DNA from: Ostreococcus lucimarinus CCE9901
Taxonomy: Eukaryota; Chlorophyta; Mamiellophyceae; Mamiellales; Bathycoccaceae
Reading direction: 5' to 3'
DNA length: 64,000 nt
Assembly: GCF_000092065.1 (NCBI RefSeq)
Contig: NC_009356.1
Span: 434,001 to 498,000 of the forward strand
The translations under genes and the position numbers were made by a program. The notes under the pieces were generated by a model. The model saw only the letters and a program-made list of their open reading frames with translations, had not been told where the DNA came from and did not search any database. Position 1 is the stretch's first letter. Each line of letters begins with the position of its first letter. Below, in pieces: positions 1-10,685 of this stretch.

Positions 1-794
1 TGCAGTACAGAGGAGTGCAATTGGAGTATGGTGCAAAGGGTCTGATGGGCAAAGCTGACTTCTACACAGCAATGATGGCAATAATGAGCTGCTTCATTAT
101 GGTCTCTGTCGCGACAACGGTTGTTGATATTATCGGTGCTTTTATCTACGATTCTTTCAAAGACGATAAAATAGAAGATGACGGTGAGCGACAGCATTTA
201 GAGCACATGATTCTAAACTTGGAGACCGTTGGCGTGCCTTTCGGACACGACGACTTACAAATTCTACCAAATGTATCCATGAAGGAGTTCCTTCAGTTGC
301 TTCAACGTGACATCGTCAAATTGAACGCTCTGGCGCACCACATGAGTCGTGATTTGGCAGCAGCAGGAGTAAATCAGCACACGGTATCAATCCAACAACC
401 AACCAAGCATGCAAGTATGCCGAAGTATAAATGTAAACTTGTCGCACCCGATAGAACAGACGTTTACCTCACCGGTGGGCCTCAAACAATTGGACGTGGG
501 CACGGTGGTTGTGAATCAAAGCGCATTTCACATAAGCAGCTAAGTATTATAGCGAATATTCAAACCGGCGTGGCTTTGGTGAAAGGTCTGCACACGAAGA
601 ATGTGTCTGGTGTCGCTTTAGCCGGTGGTGCATGGCAGACGCTCGGCGCAAATGATGAAGTTGAGCTGGAGGCAGGTGATATGATAGCATTAATATTAGA
701 CCAGAACGAAGAGGAGACAAGCGCAGAGGGTGTTTTCATTTACGCTGTCGAGAAATTCGAGGAAATAACGAGTAAGAGCTGGTTTAGTCTTTGA
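1..794 (+). CDS. P2X-type receptor C-terminus fused to an FHA domain (5' partial)
   Basis: Open from the left edge, so only the last ~263 codons are present. The first ~55 residues match the end of a P2X ATP-gated cation channel: an RGVQLEYGAKGLMGKADFY stretch (compare the YGIRF...GKAGKFD signature before TM2), then one hydrophobic helix ending in ATTVVDIIGAF, like the ATVLCDII of P2X TM2. After an acidic, helical linker of ~90 residues comes a forkhead-associated-like domain (residues ~140-240) with GR, RISHKQ and a closing LEAGDMIALIL, closest in style to the FHA of PNKP/aprataxin. P2X channels are known from Ostreococcus; a cytosolic FHA tail would bind phosphothreonine. Neither half is complete enough to exclude another trimeric channel family. 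Its 3' end faces the next gene tail-to-tail. Confidence 0.7.
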   Translation, partial: QYRGVQLEYGAKGLMGKADFYTAMMAIMSCFIMVSVATTVVDIIGAFIYDSFKDDKIEDDGERQHLEHMILNLETVGVPFGHDDLQILPNVSMKEFLQLLQRDIVKLNALAHHMSRDLAAAGVNQHTVSIQQPTKHASMPKYKCKLVAPDRTDVYLTGGPQTIGRGHGGCESKRISHKQLSIIANIQTGVALVKGLHTKNVSGVALAGGAWQTLGANDEVELEAGDMIALILDQNEEETSAEGVFIYAVEKFEEITSKSWFSL

Positions 795-861
795 AAGACG
801 AGACATTTTGCAAGAATGCAGGAGCGAAGCGTGAAAAAGATCCAGGCAACGACCACACCTA

Positions 862-2497
862 CTAACCGATGTCCTTGAGAAGTTTTCCATAGTAAACAAA
901 TTTCCACTGTGTCTGCTTGTAATGTAACCACCTATCTTCAAATAGGGAAAGATTTCTTTGAGACGTCTCTCCATTCATGGGAACTAGTGTTGCGAAAAAT
1001 AAAGCTGCCTTCGGGAATACTTAATAGGCGATTGCGTCTTTAATAGTTCGAGTGCAAGCAGCTTACCTCGAGCCATGTGAGTGCCTCGCACATTTGAGCC
1101 TCATAAAATAGTCCTGCAGAGGTGTTAATCTAATCCTAACTACAAGCAGAAATAGAACACCTTCAACGTTCATTTCTGAATTCTTTTCCGCCTGGTACTC
1201 TTGCAAAAATGATAGCAAACTTTCATCGTAGAAGGAGTTCGTAGTTCGAAACAATTTCATTGTATCGAATCCACGATAATTTGGGCCGGCTAAATCAATG
1301 TCGATCAACTTTAGTGAAACGAAGGTATGAGGTGTAAGTAAGTGACTTCAACGTGAAGTTTATGGTGTACCTTGAAGTTTCGGTCCTGTTGGTAGATTAC
1401 GTTCGATGGCTTCAGGTCACCGTGACAGAAACAGATAGGTAAGTGAACGCTCTGGATATTTTGTGAGATACTATTGAATTTTGGACACTCATATACACGC
1501 CTTGAAGAAAGATTCCACTTTGAACACTTCATCCTCTAATTCCTAAAGCAATGTCAACTTGTCAACTTGAGCGACCACCAACTGGTACTTTGCGCTTTGC
1601 GCCGCACCTTGACCCCAACACCAGCGATCATGCCCCCCTTTGAAAATCTTAGTCTCATTAACATCCGGGGATTTCGACACTACCTCAAGTGGTCGCAACT
1701 GCATCAGCATTTGATGAAACCATTTCCATATGAGTGCCCGCTCACGTCCTTCACAAGTCAGGGGAAGTAAAGGTTTCAAGATCTCAAATGATTCACCCTC
1801 TACGTGCACTGAGTGCAGCCTACTTATTCTACGATATTGTGACAAAAGATTTAACATTCTTGTTCAAAGATTCGAGAGTGTGCTTACAATTTAGCAGTTG
1901 ACTTGCAGAACGAAAGTTCCTTCATATCTTCTTCTCGGAGAACTCGGCCATCCAAGTACTCAGTAACGATGATATCATCGGCGTGTGAAATATAATGCGG
2001 ACAAATGCCACGTTCTGCCAAAGTTTTATGCATCTCGATGCAACTGCGCGCTCTTGAGACAGTTGAAATGTACTGTGTACTTCACGCCTACCTCAGTAAG
2101 TCACAGCGCAGTTTTGACAACTTGCTGTACTTTTTTACTACAAAGGTTTCGCCTCCACATGAGACCTTGTGCAGATGTGAATTTTAGTTTTTAAATAATG
2201 TAGCGCCGTTTCGTATCGGATACCTTGAAAACTTGGTTGCAGAAGCCTTCTGTGAACTGTGCGCACTCGAGTCTAACAGAAAAAGTTTAGGTATTGAGAA
2301 TATCCAAGATCGGCGGCGGATATGAGTAACTTACTTCACCGAATGCTTGTAATTTAAAATACTTTTGATGGCGTCAACATCTTCCACACTTAGTGATGTT
2401 GCTACTTTTTTCGAGAAAGCAGTTGCGCTTGGACTCCGTCGAGTTTGTCGAACTTTGCAATAACTTGGTCGTTCCGGTCGGGAAAGGACGAAAGCAT
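862..2497 (-). CDS. Choline/ethanolamine kinase
   Basis: Multi-exon gene encoding a kinase that phosphorylates choline or ethanolamine, the first step of the CDP-choline/CDP-ethanolamine pathway. Seen in order on the minus strand: LDGRVL (about 1950), ARLH-like ISRLHSV (about 1815), the catalytic loop CFCHGDLKPSNVIY (about 1400), then after a short intron the metal-binding LIDIDLAGPNYRGFD (about 1300), and a C-terminal helix ending LFEDRWLHYKQTQWKF with stop at 862. At least five introns of about 45-65 nt are needed to join these. The start is uncertain: an ATG at 2497 opens a plausible first exon, but the first exons (2200-2600) were not resolved. Substrate preference cannot be read from the sequence. 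Confidence 0.8.
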
Positions 2498-2907
2498 GCA
2501 TCACCCTCTCATGCAGGGGTATCAAGCATATCTTAACTTGCTCTAGTAGAGAGAAGCAAGTGCGAAACGCGTCGGCCTGTCCTGGGCATAGCCGGTCTCC
2601 CGGCAAACTGCTGAATTGTGAAAAATAGCAATAGTGGCAAATTGTACTTACTAGTCCTGTATTGTACTTGTGTGACTATCTATATAAATCCGCGAAATAT
2701 AGCACAGTTATGAAAATCTATTCGCAACATCGAGAACTCGAGAAGCATGTCCGTTCGTTTGAAAAATTCGAACTTAGCTGCATCGACGGCTCGTCAGTAC
2801 GAAGCCTGAACAAGGTCTGCGTACAGCCATTGAAGGCAGCACCTCGACCTCGACACAGAGGAAGAAAACAAGAGAGAAAGGATATAGACACAGAGACACA
2901 GACAGAG

Positions 2908-3165
2908 ATGTCAACACGTCCGACGTTTACATACGAAGTGCGTACCCATTTCTCGCGTTCTGCAAGCTCAGGCGTATGACTCCCCGGTAGGAAACGGATT
3001 TCATATCACAAGATATACTGGTCGAAATAACACCACATTTTTTACGCGAGGTAAGCATATTTCCGTCCGGATTACTTCATTACGTTAACAGCGAACGACG
3101 TTTTCTGCATACAGCGCGATCAACTTGTAACTGCTGAGGTAAGGTTCGCGAAAAGAGTGAGAGAG

Positions 3166-3214
<49 letters not shown>

Positions 3215-3763
3215 AGACTGACGCGTTCAATGCAGTACGGACCGTTTAGACCAAACGTACCAGTTGTTGTACCACTTTGGGTGGCACTCGCCTTGAAACA
3301 AAGTGGTAGTTGTACCATCGAGTTGGATGACTGGTTTAAACTAGAGAATATATTGGCAACTCAAGAGAGAGAAAAGACAGATGCGAAGCAACTTCAGGTT
3401 TCGTCTCTACACTAGATTCTATCGCACAAGCTAAGCTACTCGCAGATTTTGCCGCGATGTTATGTCGAACAGGCACGTACAGTTTCAAAGTATTGGTTAG
3501 AGGATATGCCGCAGCAAAGTGGGATGGCATCCAGTTTAGTAAGTTCGAGTACGCCTGATTGTGGCGGCTATCTTACTTTTAAGCAGGAGGATATCTTGTC
3601 ACTTAGAAAACAAAAATTGCGACAAAGCTTTCGTAAGCTAGAACAGAAGCTAGAAGACATAGACGGACTGGTAGGTGGCCCTGAACACACAACAGAGAGA
3701 CTTCTCACGCTAACATACAGGGCTTTCTCTCACTACAACCGGAGATATCAAATCTTGAACTAA
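2908..3763 (+). CDS. PSF2: GINS complex subunit PSF2
   Basis: Subunit of the CMG replicative helicase (Cdc45-MCM-GINS). Exons 2908-2937, 2991-3050, 3115-3138, 3236-3397 and 3446-3763 join in frame to give about 197 aa, close to the usual ~185. The N-terminus ILVEITPHF matches ELVTIIPNF of PSF2; the hallmark is YGPFRPNVPVVVPLWVALAL (GPF-P-PVEVPLWLA in the family). The C-terminus is a helical LRKQKLRQSFRKL segment as expected. Introns are 97 nt or less; the fourth is 48 nt and the third contains a (GA)n microsatellite. The third exon is only 24 nt. Tail-to-tail with RBX1. Confidence 0.85.
3165..3212. repeat. (GA)n microsatellite inside PSF2 intron 3
   Basis: About 20 near-perfect GA dinucleotides between the donor at 3139 and the acceptor at 3235. 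They fill roughly half of the 97-nt intron. On the opposite strand it produces a meaningless serine-leucine repeat ORF. Confidence 0.95.
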
Positions 3764-3891
3764 CGCTAATAAGGTGCTTTAGCTGCGCATCTATGGAAAT
3801 GAGCACGGCGATGTTTTCAAATTGGTGTGAGCGGCTTCGTAGGAACAATCATCTGTCAAGCCCAAGTGCTGGTAATTGAATCTGCACAATG

Positions 3892-4315
3892 TTATGAGCA
3901 CGAAAGCTTTGAGAGTGATACAAAATTGTAACTCACTTTTTCCATCTTCGAAAACTCCCATTCCTTGTTCTGAGAAAATGTAAGCGTTGTGATAAGAAAA
4001 TAAAGCTCACGTACACAAAGTGGACAGTTGCTACGCGTCCGAAGCCATTTCGAAATACAGTCCAGATGGAAAACATGTCCACAGTTGCCCCAAGCAATGC
4101 TCAGACCTTCGTCTGATGAAGCAGAAGGGTTTGCTTGATATTCTATACTAGCTTCATGTAGGCTGTTCCTACAGATAGCACATGTATCTGTACAGATGGA
4201 CCAAGACCAAACAGCAACAGCTGACCACTACTTTCTTGTGAGCGACTTCTTTCCCGATCTTAACAGCACTTACCTTTTTCAACTGAAATGTCTGGTCCAC
4301 ATTTGTATGCGACAT
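3892..4315 (-). CDS. RBX1: RBX1/ROC1 RING-H2 subunit of cullin E3 ligases
   Basis: RING-H2 protein that recruits E2 enzymes to cullins for ubiquitination. Three exons (4274-4315, 4015-4227, 3892-3969) separated by 46- and 45-nt GT-AG introns give 110 aa, the family length. The N-terminal FQLKK-WSAVAVWSWSI matches F-VKKWNAVALWAWDI; the RING is TCAICRNSL...YQANPSA...AWGNCGHVFHLDCISKWL...CPLC followed by NKEWEF (family NREWEF). All eight zinc ligand positions are recognisable. The last 14 residues, read past a possible donor, are not conserved, so the exact stop could differ. The start ATG at 4315 is the only in-frame one before the conserved segment. Confidence 0.92.
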
Positions 4316-4624
4316 GTCCACCACCGCCGCAGCGAGACTTTCGTTCGTTGGATACGTTCTGACGTATTGCGCGTTCGTCGGCGCACGAAAATCGCAGCGC
4401 GCGGTCCTTTTTTGCGGTACACTGACAGACATCACGACTGTTTTTTTGTACAATCTCTGCCGCTGCCGCTTCGGTAAACGCAAATATTTTAGCCTATCAA
4501 GCACACACCGATTGCTGAGTTGTACAAAAAGCTAAAATCGAGGAAATTCGATTGACCGGCGTTCCGACGGCGACGTAGGGCGCCTGTCGAAAGGCCGTAT
4601 CACATTTGGCATACTACTCAGAAC
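4316..4624. promoter_or_regulatory. Shared upstream region RBX1 / V-ATPase d
   Basis: 309 bp between divergent start codons. No gene of its own is apparent; the open frames here are antisense continuations with no recognisable homology. Confidence 0.5.
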
Positions 4625-5994
4625 ATGTTCAACGCGAAGAACGGTTTTTCTGAGGCACACGTGAGGGGATGTCAGACCAAACGACTCACCAAACAGAACT
4701 ACGCCGAACTTTCTCGATGTGACACGTTGGAAGACATCAAGACGTACTTGGTATGCACTCTAAGTTGCGCTGAAAGTTAGCGATTGACAATAAACAGCAA
4801 ACGATGAGTGATTATTCAGAATATGTTCGTGATCTTCAAGCGCCAGTGAGACCGGTTGACATTATTGAATGCTGCAGAAAGAGACAGATCGCAGAGTTTA
4901 ATATTTGCTGTCAGCAGGTTTGTAACGTATCTTATTCCTGAAGATAGCCAACAATTGCCATAGGCTTCTTCCCCTTTGTCCAATTTTTTGGAGTATTTGA
5001 CGTACGGATACATGATCGATAATCTTGTGTTGGCTTTAAATGGCATGCTTCGTGGACGTACCACAGAGGTACGCAGTCAATTTTTCAACGAAAACCTGTC
5101 TCAACTGCTGTAGGCAATACTTGAGAAGTGTAGCCCCATTGGTTTTTTCGATTCTTTATCCGCGGTTGTCGTGTCGAGTAGTGTCCAGTGAGTTCTCCTT
5201 CATTTTGACAAACAAGCTCAGATGATTGTAGTACTGTGTAGAGAACTCTACAGACTAGCTCTCGTGGATACACCGCTTGCCTCTTATTTCAGTAGCTCGA
5301 TTAAGGCAGAAGATCTGGATGAGTTAAATATTGAGCTCATACGGAACGTCCTATACAAGGTAAAGTTCCGGTTGCATTTTGACGAAGTGACGCCTGAGGT
5401 CTGCTCTAGGAATATTTGCAAGATTTCATGGTTTTCTGCAACAAAATGGATCAAAACACACGTCAATTGATGGAGGTAACGCAAATGACACCACTAAATG
5501 ACGGGCATTTTGATCAGTACTCCTACCAGAAACTACTTAGCATGGAGGCCGATCGGCACGCGATAAGAATCACACTGAACTCTTTCGGAACAGAGCTTTC
5601 CAAGGCTGATCGAAGAAATCTTTATACGAATTTTGGCACCATGTACCCCGATGGCTTCGCGCGTCTTGCGAATTGTGAAACGGTAGATGAAGTGAAACGC
5701 ATACTAGTAGCTTATCCAGAATTCAGAGAGTTGACGAAAAGTGATGATCCCCACTACATTGACAGGGTACGCAGTCTCTTTTTTTGTATCACAAGACTTA
5801 ACGATTTGCAGGGACTACGCGTTCTCGAACTGGAAGCATGTGGACAAGCACTCGATGAGCAATTCAATTTCGCTATCTTTTATGCTTTCGTAAAGTTTCA
5901 GGAGAACGAAATAAACAACCTGATGTGGCTCACTGAGTGTGTTGCTCAAAGGCAAAAAAGTAGTCTAGGCGAGGGCATTGTCTACATACAATAG
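4625..5994 (+). CDS. VMA6: V-type H+-ATPase subunit d
   Basis: Stalk subunit d (AC39/Vma6) coupling the V1 motor to the membrane Vo ring. The first exon has [32 protein letters not shown], equivalent to NGYLEGLVRGFKAG..YNNLVQCETLEDLKLHL. Later exons carry [27 protein letters not shown], then [31 protein letters not shown] and [21 protein letters not shown] with QRQK near the stop. Introns are short; the first (after TYL at ~4750) runs about 48 nt. The internal part between about 4900 and 5230 needs several joins that I did not fix base by base. The terminal exon is long and uninterrupted. Confidence 0.9.
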
Positions 5995-6097
5995 CGATCC
6001 AAGGAAGTTAAAAGAACGATGCGACGGGTCTGAAAATTAATCTCTCGTTGAATAGTTTCATTATAAACTCAAGATTGTAAATTTAATGTGATGCGTC

Positions 6098-7616
6098 TCA
6101 GTCCGTTTCGTAACCGAACACAGATGAAAAGACATCAATAACTCGAGAGCCTTCATCAATAGTCGCCATTGGATCCTTACGGAGCCTGTGACGCAGGCAG
6201 AGCGACACTACCGAATAAACGTCTTCGTCGGTCACTACCTTGGAACCTCGGAAGGCTGCAGCTGCACGTGATGCGCGAGTCGTCACGAGATCACCACGGA
6301 GGCCATCGACGTCAAGCTCAGCGCAGACTTGGGAAATTTTCAGTCGGATTTCCATGGGAACCTCAACCTCCGGTAACAAGGCGCGCGCCCGAGTCACCTG
6401 GTCTATGATTTCGTCCTGCTTTGCCTTGTATCCCGCGCGGAACGACTTCGGATCCGTGTCAAATGCAGTCCGCTCTTCGACAACCTTGACCCGCTCTTCT
6501 GGCAGTTTCACAGTCTTGATTTGTGCATGCATGCCGAAGCGATCTAAAAGCTGGGGTCGCAGTTCGCCTTCTTCTGGGTTACCGGAACCAATGAGGATGA
6601 AACGAGCCGGGTGACATATACTGATTCCCTCGCGCTCCACTGTATTCCAGCCCGACGCTGCCGAATCAAGCAAAACATCAACAAGGTGGTCGTCTAGTAA
6701 GTTGACTTCATCAACATACAGTATTCCGCGATTCGCCTTGGCGAGGAGACCAGGTTCGAAGGCTTTCGTCCCCTCAGTTAACGCTTTCTCGATATCGATC
6801 GTCCCGCATACGCGATCCTCAGTTGCACCCAAGGGTAAGTCAACCATATTGATAGGAACGAAGGAAGTCTCGAGCGGTTGCTTGGCCCGATATGCCGATA
6901 AAACGTCGGGAGACATCAAGTTCGGATCCGTAGGGCTACTCATAAACGGATCATCTTTCACGATTTCGATGTATGGAAGTAAATCAGTCAACGAACGGAC
7001 TGTCGTCGACTTCCCAGTCCCACGATCGCCCATCACCATGATGCCGCCGATATTCGGATCGATGATGTTCATCAGCGCTGCGAACTTCATCTCTTCTTGG
7101 CCAATGATAGCGCAGAAGGGATATACAGGTCTAGCGGTACTATCCTCCACCTCGGAATCGTTGGAAACTACGTCAAGAGTGAGTAAGTCAATATTCTATG
7201 CCGACACTACAGGGTCTCTTACCGGCTTTAGGGCGAAGTGTCTGCTGCACGCGGCAGCCACGCGTGCCTTGAATGTTCCTGAAAACAAATTGAGAAAAAT
7301 TTCGAAGATCAGTTCGAAACGGGGCGTACTTATATCCCCGGCTCCATCTACAGAGCGCTGTACCGTAGAAGAAAACCGTCAGTCGCCCGAGTTCTGTCGA
7401 TAAGGTTGCGAGCGATGTGTTCGCGTGTCCGCTTGTGCGAAAAGAACGCAATGGGAAAGCCTCACGCGTGACGATCTAACGAACAAAAAAATGAGGATGC
7501 TTGAGTGAAACAAATATCGCGTCAAACTCGCACGTGACGAGAAAACTTCGCGTGCAGGCACGTGTCTCACCGTTTACGTGTTGATGACTGTATGAAACAG
7601 CGGCGGACATCGACAT
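6098..7616 (-). CDS. CHLI: Magnesium chelatase subunit I (plastid-targeted)
   Basis: AAA+ subunit of Mg-chelatase, which inserts Mg2+ into protoporphyrin IX at the start of the chlorophyll branch. The mature protein lies in the long last exon (6098-7167) with Walker A GDRGTGKST, Walker B GILYVDEVNLL and sensor region GSGNPEEGELRPQLLDRFG. No ATG precedes it in that exon; reading upstream, exons 7223-7278, 7330-7475 and 7578-7616 join in phase and give a ~75-residue basic, Ser/Thr/Arg-rich leader beginning MSMSAAVSYS, a convincing plastid transit peptide. Those three upstream joins are my inference from splice sites and frame. In many green algae chlI is still plastid-encoded; here it is nuclear. 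Confidence 0.93.
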
Positions 7617-8101
7617 GTTGAACTCGCTCGTCTGTTTAAATAATATCCGAATAATTATTCACGATGGTACACGATCTAATCACCCGTGGGCACAACGTGT
7701 GCGCGTGCGTCAGTGCGGCAAGTACAAGTATCGAATGTGACGTGAGCTAAGCTGAGGAAGCGGATAACGATGAAAACATTCGGTTCTATATCATGGTGTA
7801 TTAATGATGTTTCATAAACGCGCACATACTTAACAGCGTGTATTGCATATATCAGTATCTCCACGGTTTATTGTGGGTCTGGCGCGTGCGTTGACGTCTT
7901 CGAGGAAACGACAGCTTTCGCTGAACTTGCAACGCGCGTCAAAACGCTCACGCGAATACTCAGCCACAGTTCCTTCGTCCGTCGTTTGACGCGACAGCTG
8001 TTTCTCAGGTTCAACATCCTGCACTTCTTGCATCAACTCAACAAGGTTGGCTGCATACTCGCCGAACTCTTCGCGACAGGATCCCCGAGTTATTTTTCAC
8101 A
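7617..8101. promoter_or_regulatory. Head-to-head upstream region CHLI / CLPP
   Basis: 485 bp between the inferred divergent start codons of two plastid genes. Several open frames run on the minus strand but resemble nothing and have no coding character. A bidirectional promoter is the simplest reading. Confidence 0.5.
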
Positions 8102-8996
8102 ATGCAAGCTCGATCTTTATACCGTTTCAAGACGCAGCACTCTAGGTACGCTATAGGTGTAGTTTTCGTCGTTCGAGCATACGGTCGTGAGCGGTGCACC
8201 CCTTTTGTTGGCAAATTAAAGGCGGCACACGCGTGAAACCCTACAGGGGAAGTACTAACGGCTCTTTTTTGTTTTCGCTCCCAGTGGCGTTGGATCATCA
8301 TCTGCGCGCATAGATCGCTCAAAGCACCAAGGCTTACAGACTCGAGTTAAAGCAGGGCTTTATGTCAGCAACCAACAGGGCAAGGGTCCATCGCCTATTG
8401 TGCTGGAAAGGTTTCAAAGCGTTGCCAGCCAACTCATGTCGCAGCGTATTATTCGACTCGGCGGTGCAGTAGATGACGATAGCTGCAACTTAATCGTAGC
8501 TCAACTTCTTTGGTTAGATGCTGCAGATCCCACGAAAGACATTACACTGTACGTAAATTCACCTGGGGGCTCCGTTACAGCAGGAATGGCGGTGTTTGAT
8601 ACAATGCGACATATTCGTCCCAACGTTTCTACGGTTTGTGTGGGTCTTGCGGCATCTATGGGTGCGTTTCTTCTTGCTTCTGGTCATCCGGGCAAAAGAT
8701 ACAGCCTTCCGAACAGTAGGATCATGATTCACCAACCTCTTGGTGGTGCACAAGGTCAAGCCGCAGATATTGAGATACAAGCTAACGAAATCATGCATCA
8801 TAAGTCAACGCTGAACGGCTACCTCGCTGAATTTACCAAGAAACCACTTGAGACGGTGATGGAAGATACCGATCGAGACTTTTTCATGTCGGCTAAGGAA
8901 GCCGTTGAGTATGGCCTTATAGACGCTATCATTGAGCACCCCACAGACGTGGCTGTCAAGGCTTCGGGCATACCTATGTATGCGTCTGGACTGTAA
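8102..8996 (+). CDS. ATP-dependent Clp protease proteolytic subunit (organelle-targeted)
   Basis: Serine protease subunit of the ClpP ring. Exon 1 (8102-8145) starts [10 protein letters not shown] and a 140-nt intron joins in frame to exon 2 (8286-8996), giving a ~50-residue basic leader before the conserved [11 protein letters not shown]. The catalytic triad is visible: Ser in GLAASMGAF, His in [10 protein letters not shown], Asp in [22 protein letters not shown] and [13 protein letters not shown] are closest to plant CLPP4/5-type nuclear paralogues, so plastid location is likely but mitochondrial cannot be excluded. All catalytic residues are kept, so it is a ClpP rather than an inactive ClpR. 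Confidence 0.92.
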
Positions 8997-9181
8997 GACG
9001 ACTGCTTCGTCTCGTTTTCCATTGTAAAAGTGACTCTGGTTATAATGTATGAGTCGGCGTGTAGAAGAAAAGCGATTATCCGACGACACGTCATTTTTCA
9101 TGTTGTTCCAGCGAGAGGTAAAAATACATCGCACCAGAACGCACCTCGTCTATGTTGGACGTTCCTTAGCGACAATTTGTT

Positions 9182-9486
9182 ATGAACACCAACCAACGAA
9201 TCCTCAGATTTGCAAACATCTCGCGGCATGCGACACGACAACCTCTACACTCAAGGTTTGCGTGGCAATCAGCCTCACTTGGGCTAGAGTTCCAGTCTCG
9301 AACGGTAAGGTTGGTGTACACTACGGCCGAAGCTTGGCGAGTTTTAGGGAGCTTCAGATAGGTCGTAGACTTCATGTGATGATTGTTTTGAAATTTAATC
9401 TTCTGTCAATATTAAAAGCCGTGAGAGAGGGACTCGACGGGCTCTTAAAGCTGCACATGGCGCTCGCTCATTGTCCGAGCTCATAA
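9182..9486 (+). CDS. Possible small organelle-targeted protein
   Basis: An ATG at 9182 opens a frame beginning MNTNQRILRFANISRHATRQ, rich in Arg/Ser/Asn like an organellar presequence. A 55-nt intron (donor GTAAGG near 9303, acceptor near 9357) would join it to a second segment ending at 9486, about 80 aa in all. No homology is recognised. It fills the space between CLPP and the convergent PSBW, ending 11 bp from the PSBW stop, which is typical spacing here. It may equally be CLPP 3' UTR. Confidence 0.3.
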
Positions 9487-9497
9487 GGACTATCAGC

Positions 9498-10106
9498 TTA
9501 CAACGAGAGCCCACTGTCATCGTCCTTGCCACCAGCTACAATGGAAGCATCTTGCTTACCAGCGATAAAGTAGAGGCCAAAGATGGCGAGCGGAACGGTC
9601 GCCAAAATGATGCCCAAGGCGCCGTCGTTGATGCCGAGAGGCAAGCCAGTACCGTCACCGTTCAGTCGATCGTCAACCTACGGCGTTCAAGTTGAAGGAT
9701 AATACGTGTGAAAGGAATCATATCAATACTTACGATCGCGAGCGCCGGAAGTACATTAACCATAGAAGAGAGCGCAAAGGAGCCAGCAACTCGTTTACCC
9801 ATTTCTTGCGGTGCAGTCGCGCTCATAGTGACCACTGTGCGGCCAAGTCAGTATGGTAGATGTCAAAAAGTCCGCGCGAAGAAAAGTACGAAACACACAA
9901 CGTATGCAAATGGATATTTTTCGACGCACCTGATCGCTTGGTAGTGGCATTTTGCTTCTTGACTGTCGGTGGGAAAACGACTTGTCAGTTCTGGTTATAG
10001 CGCGCTTAACAACGCGATCGTATCTTTTCGCAGACAGCGCACACGTACCAGATCGTCGCTGCACGACGTTGCACGGCGTGGAAATCACAGACGAGATAGT
10101 AAACAT
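9498..10106 (-). CDS. PSBW: Photosystem II protein PsbW (6.1 kDa class)
   Basis: Small thylakoid membrane subunit that stabilises PSII dimers and supercomplexes. Four exons (10049-10106, 9930-9980, 9734-9834, 9498-9677) join in phase. The leader starts MFTISSVIST and continues with a basic stromal-targeting part, then SFALSSMVNVLPALA, a thylakoid-transfer-like stretch. The mature part VDDRLNGDGTGLPLGINDG, one membrane helix GIILATVPLAIFGLYFIAG and the C-terminus DDDSGLSL match PsbW (VDERMSTEGTGLPFGLSN ... ESGLSL). The junction positions are my reconstruction; the mature exon is direct. Convergent with the preceding gene and divergent from CHLP. Confidence 0.88.
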
Positions 10107-10440
10107 GTTATTCGTGAACTTTTACACACGATGGCTTGCGCGGGTACGAAGTGGTGTCGTCGGCGATCACCAGCGTCGTATCGCGTACAGATATGCGATT
10201 ATGTTTATGAGTCTCTTTAATTTTTATTACCTAATAGCCTCATCAGTATATGAACCGTAACGGCTCTTTGTTGTTGCGAACGTACGCGTATATTGTACCG
10301 AATTTCTCATAGACGACCGATAGCTCCTGAGCTCTCAGATCTCGTCTAGATCGAGCGCTATCCTATGTTTGATCCTTAGACAAGCGTCGAGAACGGTGAA
10401 CATCACTGTACGCGTCGGCGCCTCCTGTCAAAGTGAAATC
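10107..10440. promoter_or_regulatory. Head-to-head upstream region PSBW / CHLP
   Basis: At least 334 bp between divergent photosynthesis genes. No independent gene is seen. Confidence 0.45.
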
Positions 10441-10685
10441 ATGTTCACATTGAATACTCGAACTACATGCGTTGAACGAAGGTAAGATTGGTGCATCGCC
10501 CCTGGAAACCCAGCCTCTTTTTTGTACTCGATGTTCGTAGCGCGTGACGACGGAACTCACACTCGACTCGAAACCGCACGCGTGCGGTCATGCAATCCAG
10601 AAACGGCAAAATGGTTAGATCCCGAATTATTTTTAAACAACGATGAGGGAGATTTTTGGCGCAGTGTTTGCTTGCTGCCTTCGTG

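Noticed and set aside
3085-3318. Minus-strand frame with a long serine-leucine repeat
   Set aside because: Translation of the GA microsatellite in the PSF2 intron; not a protein.
6169-7403. Several long open frames antisense to CHLI (up to 233 codons)
   Set aside because: They are the complementary reading of a conserved coding exon with biased codons; no homology and no splice logic of their own.
9795-10260. Plus-strand frames across the PSBW gene
   Set aside because: Shadows of the transit-peptide exons of PSBW; the minus-strand reading is strongly supported.
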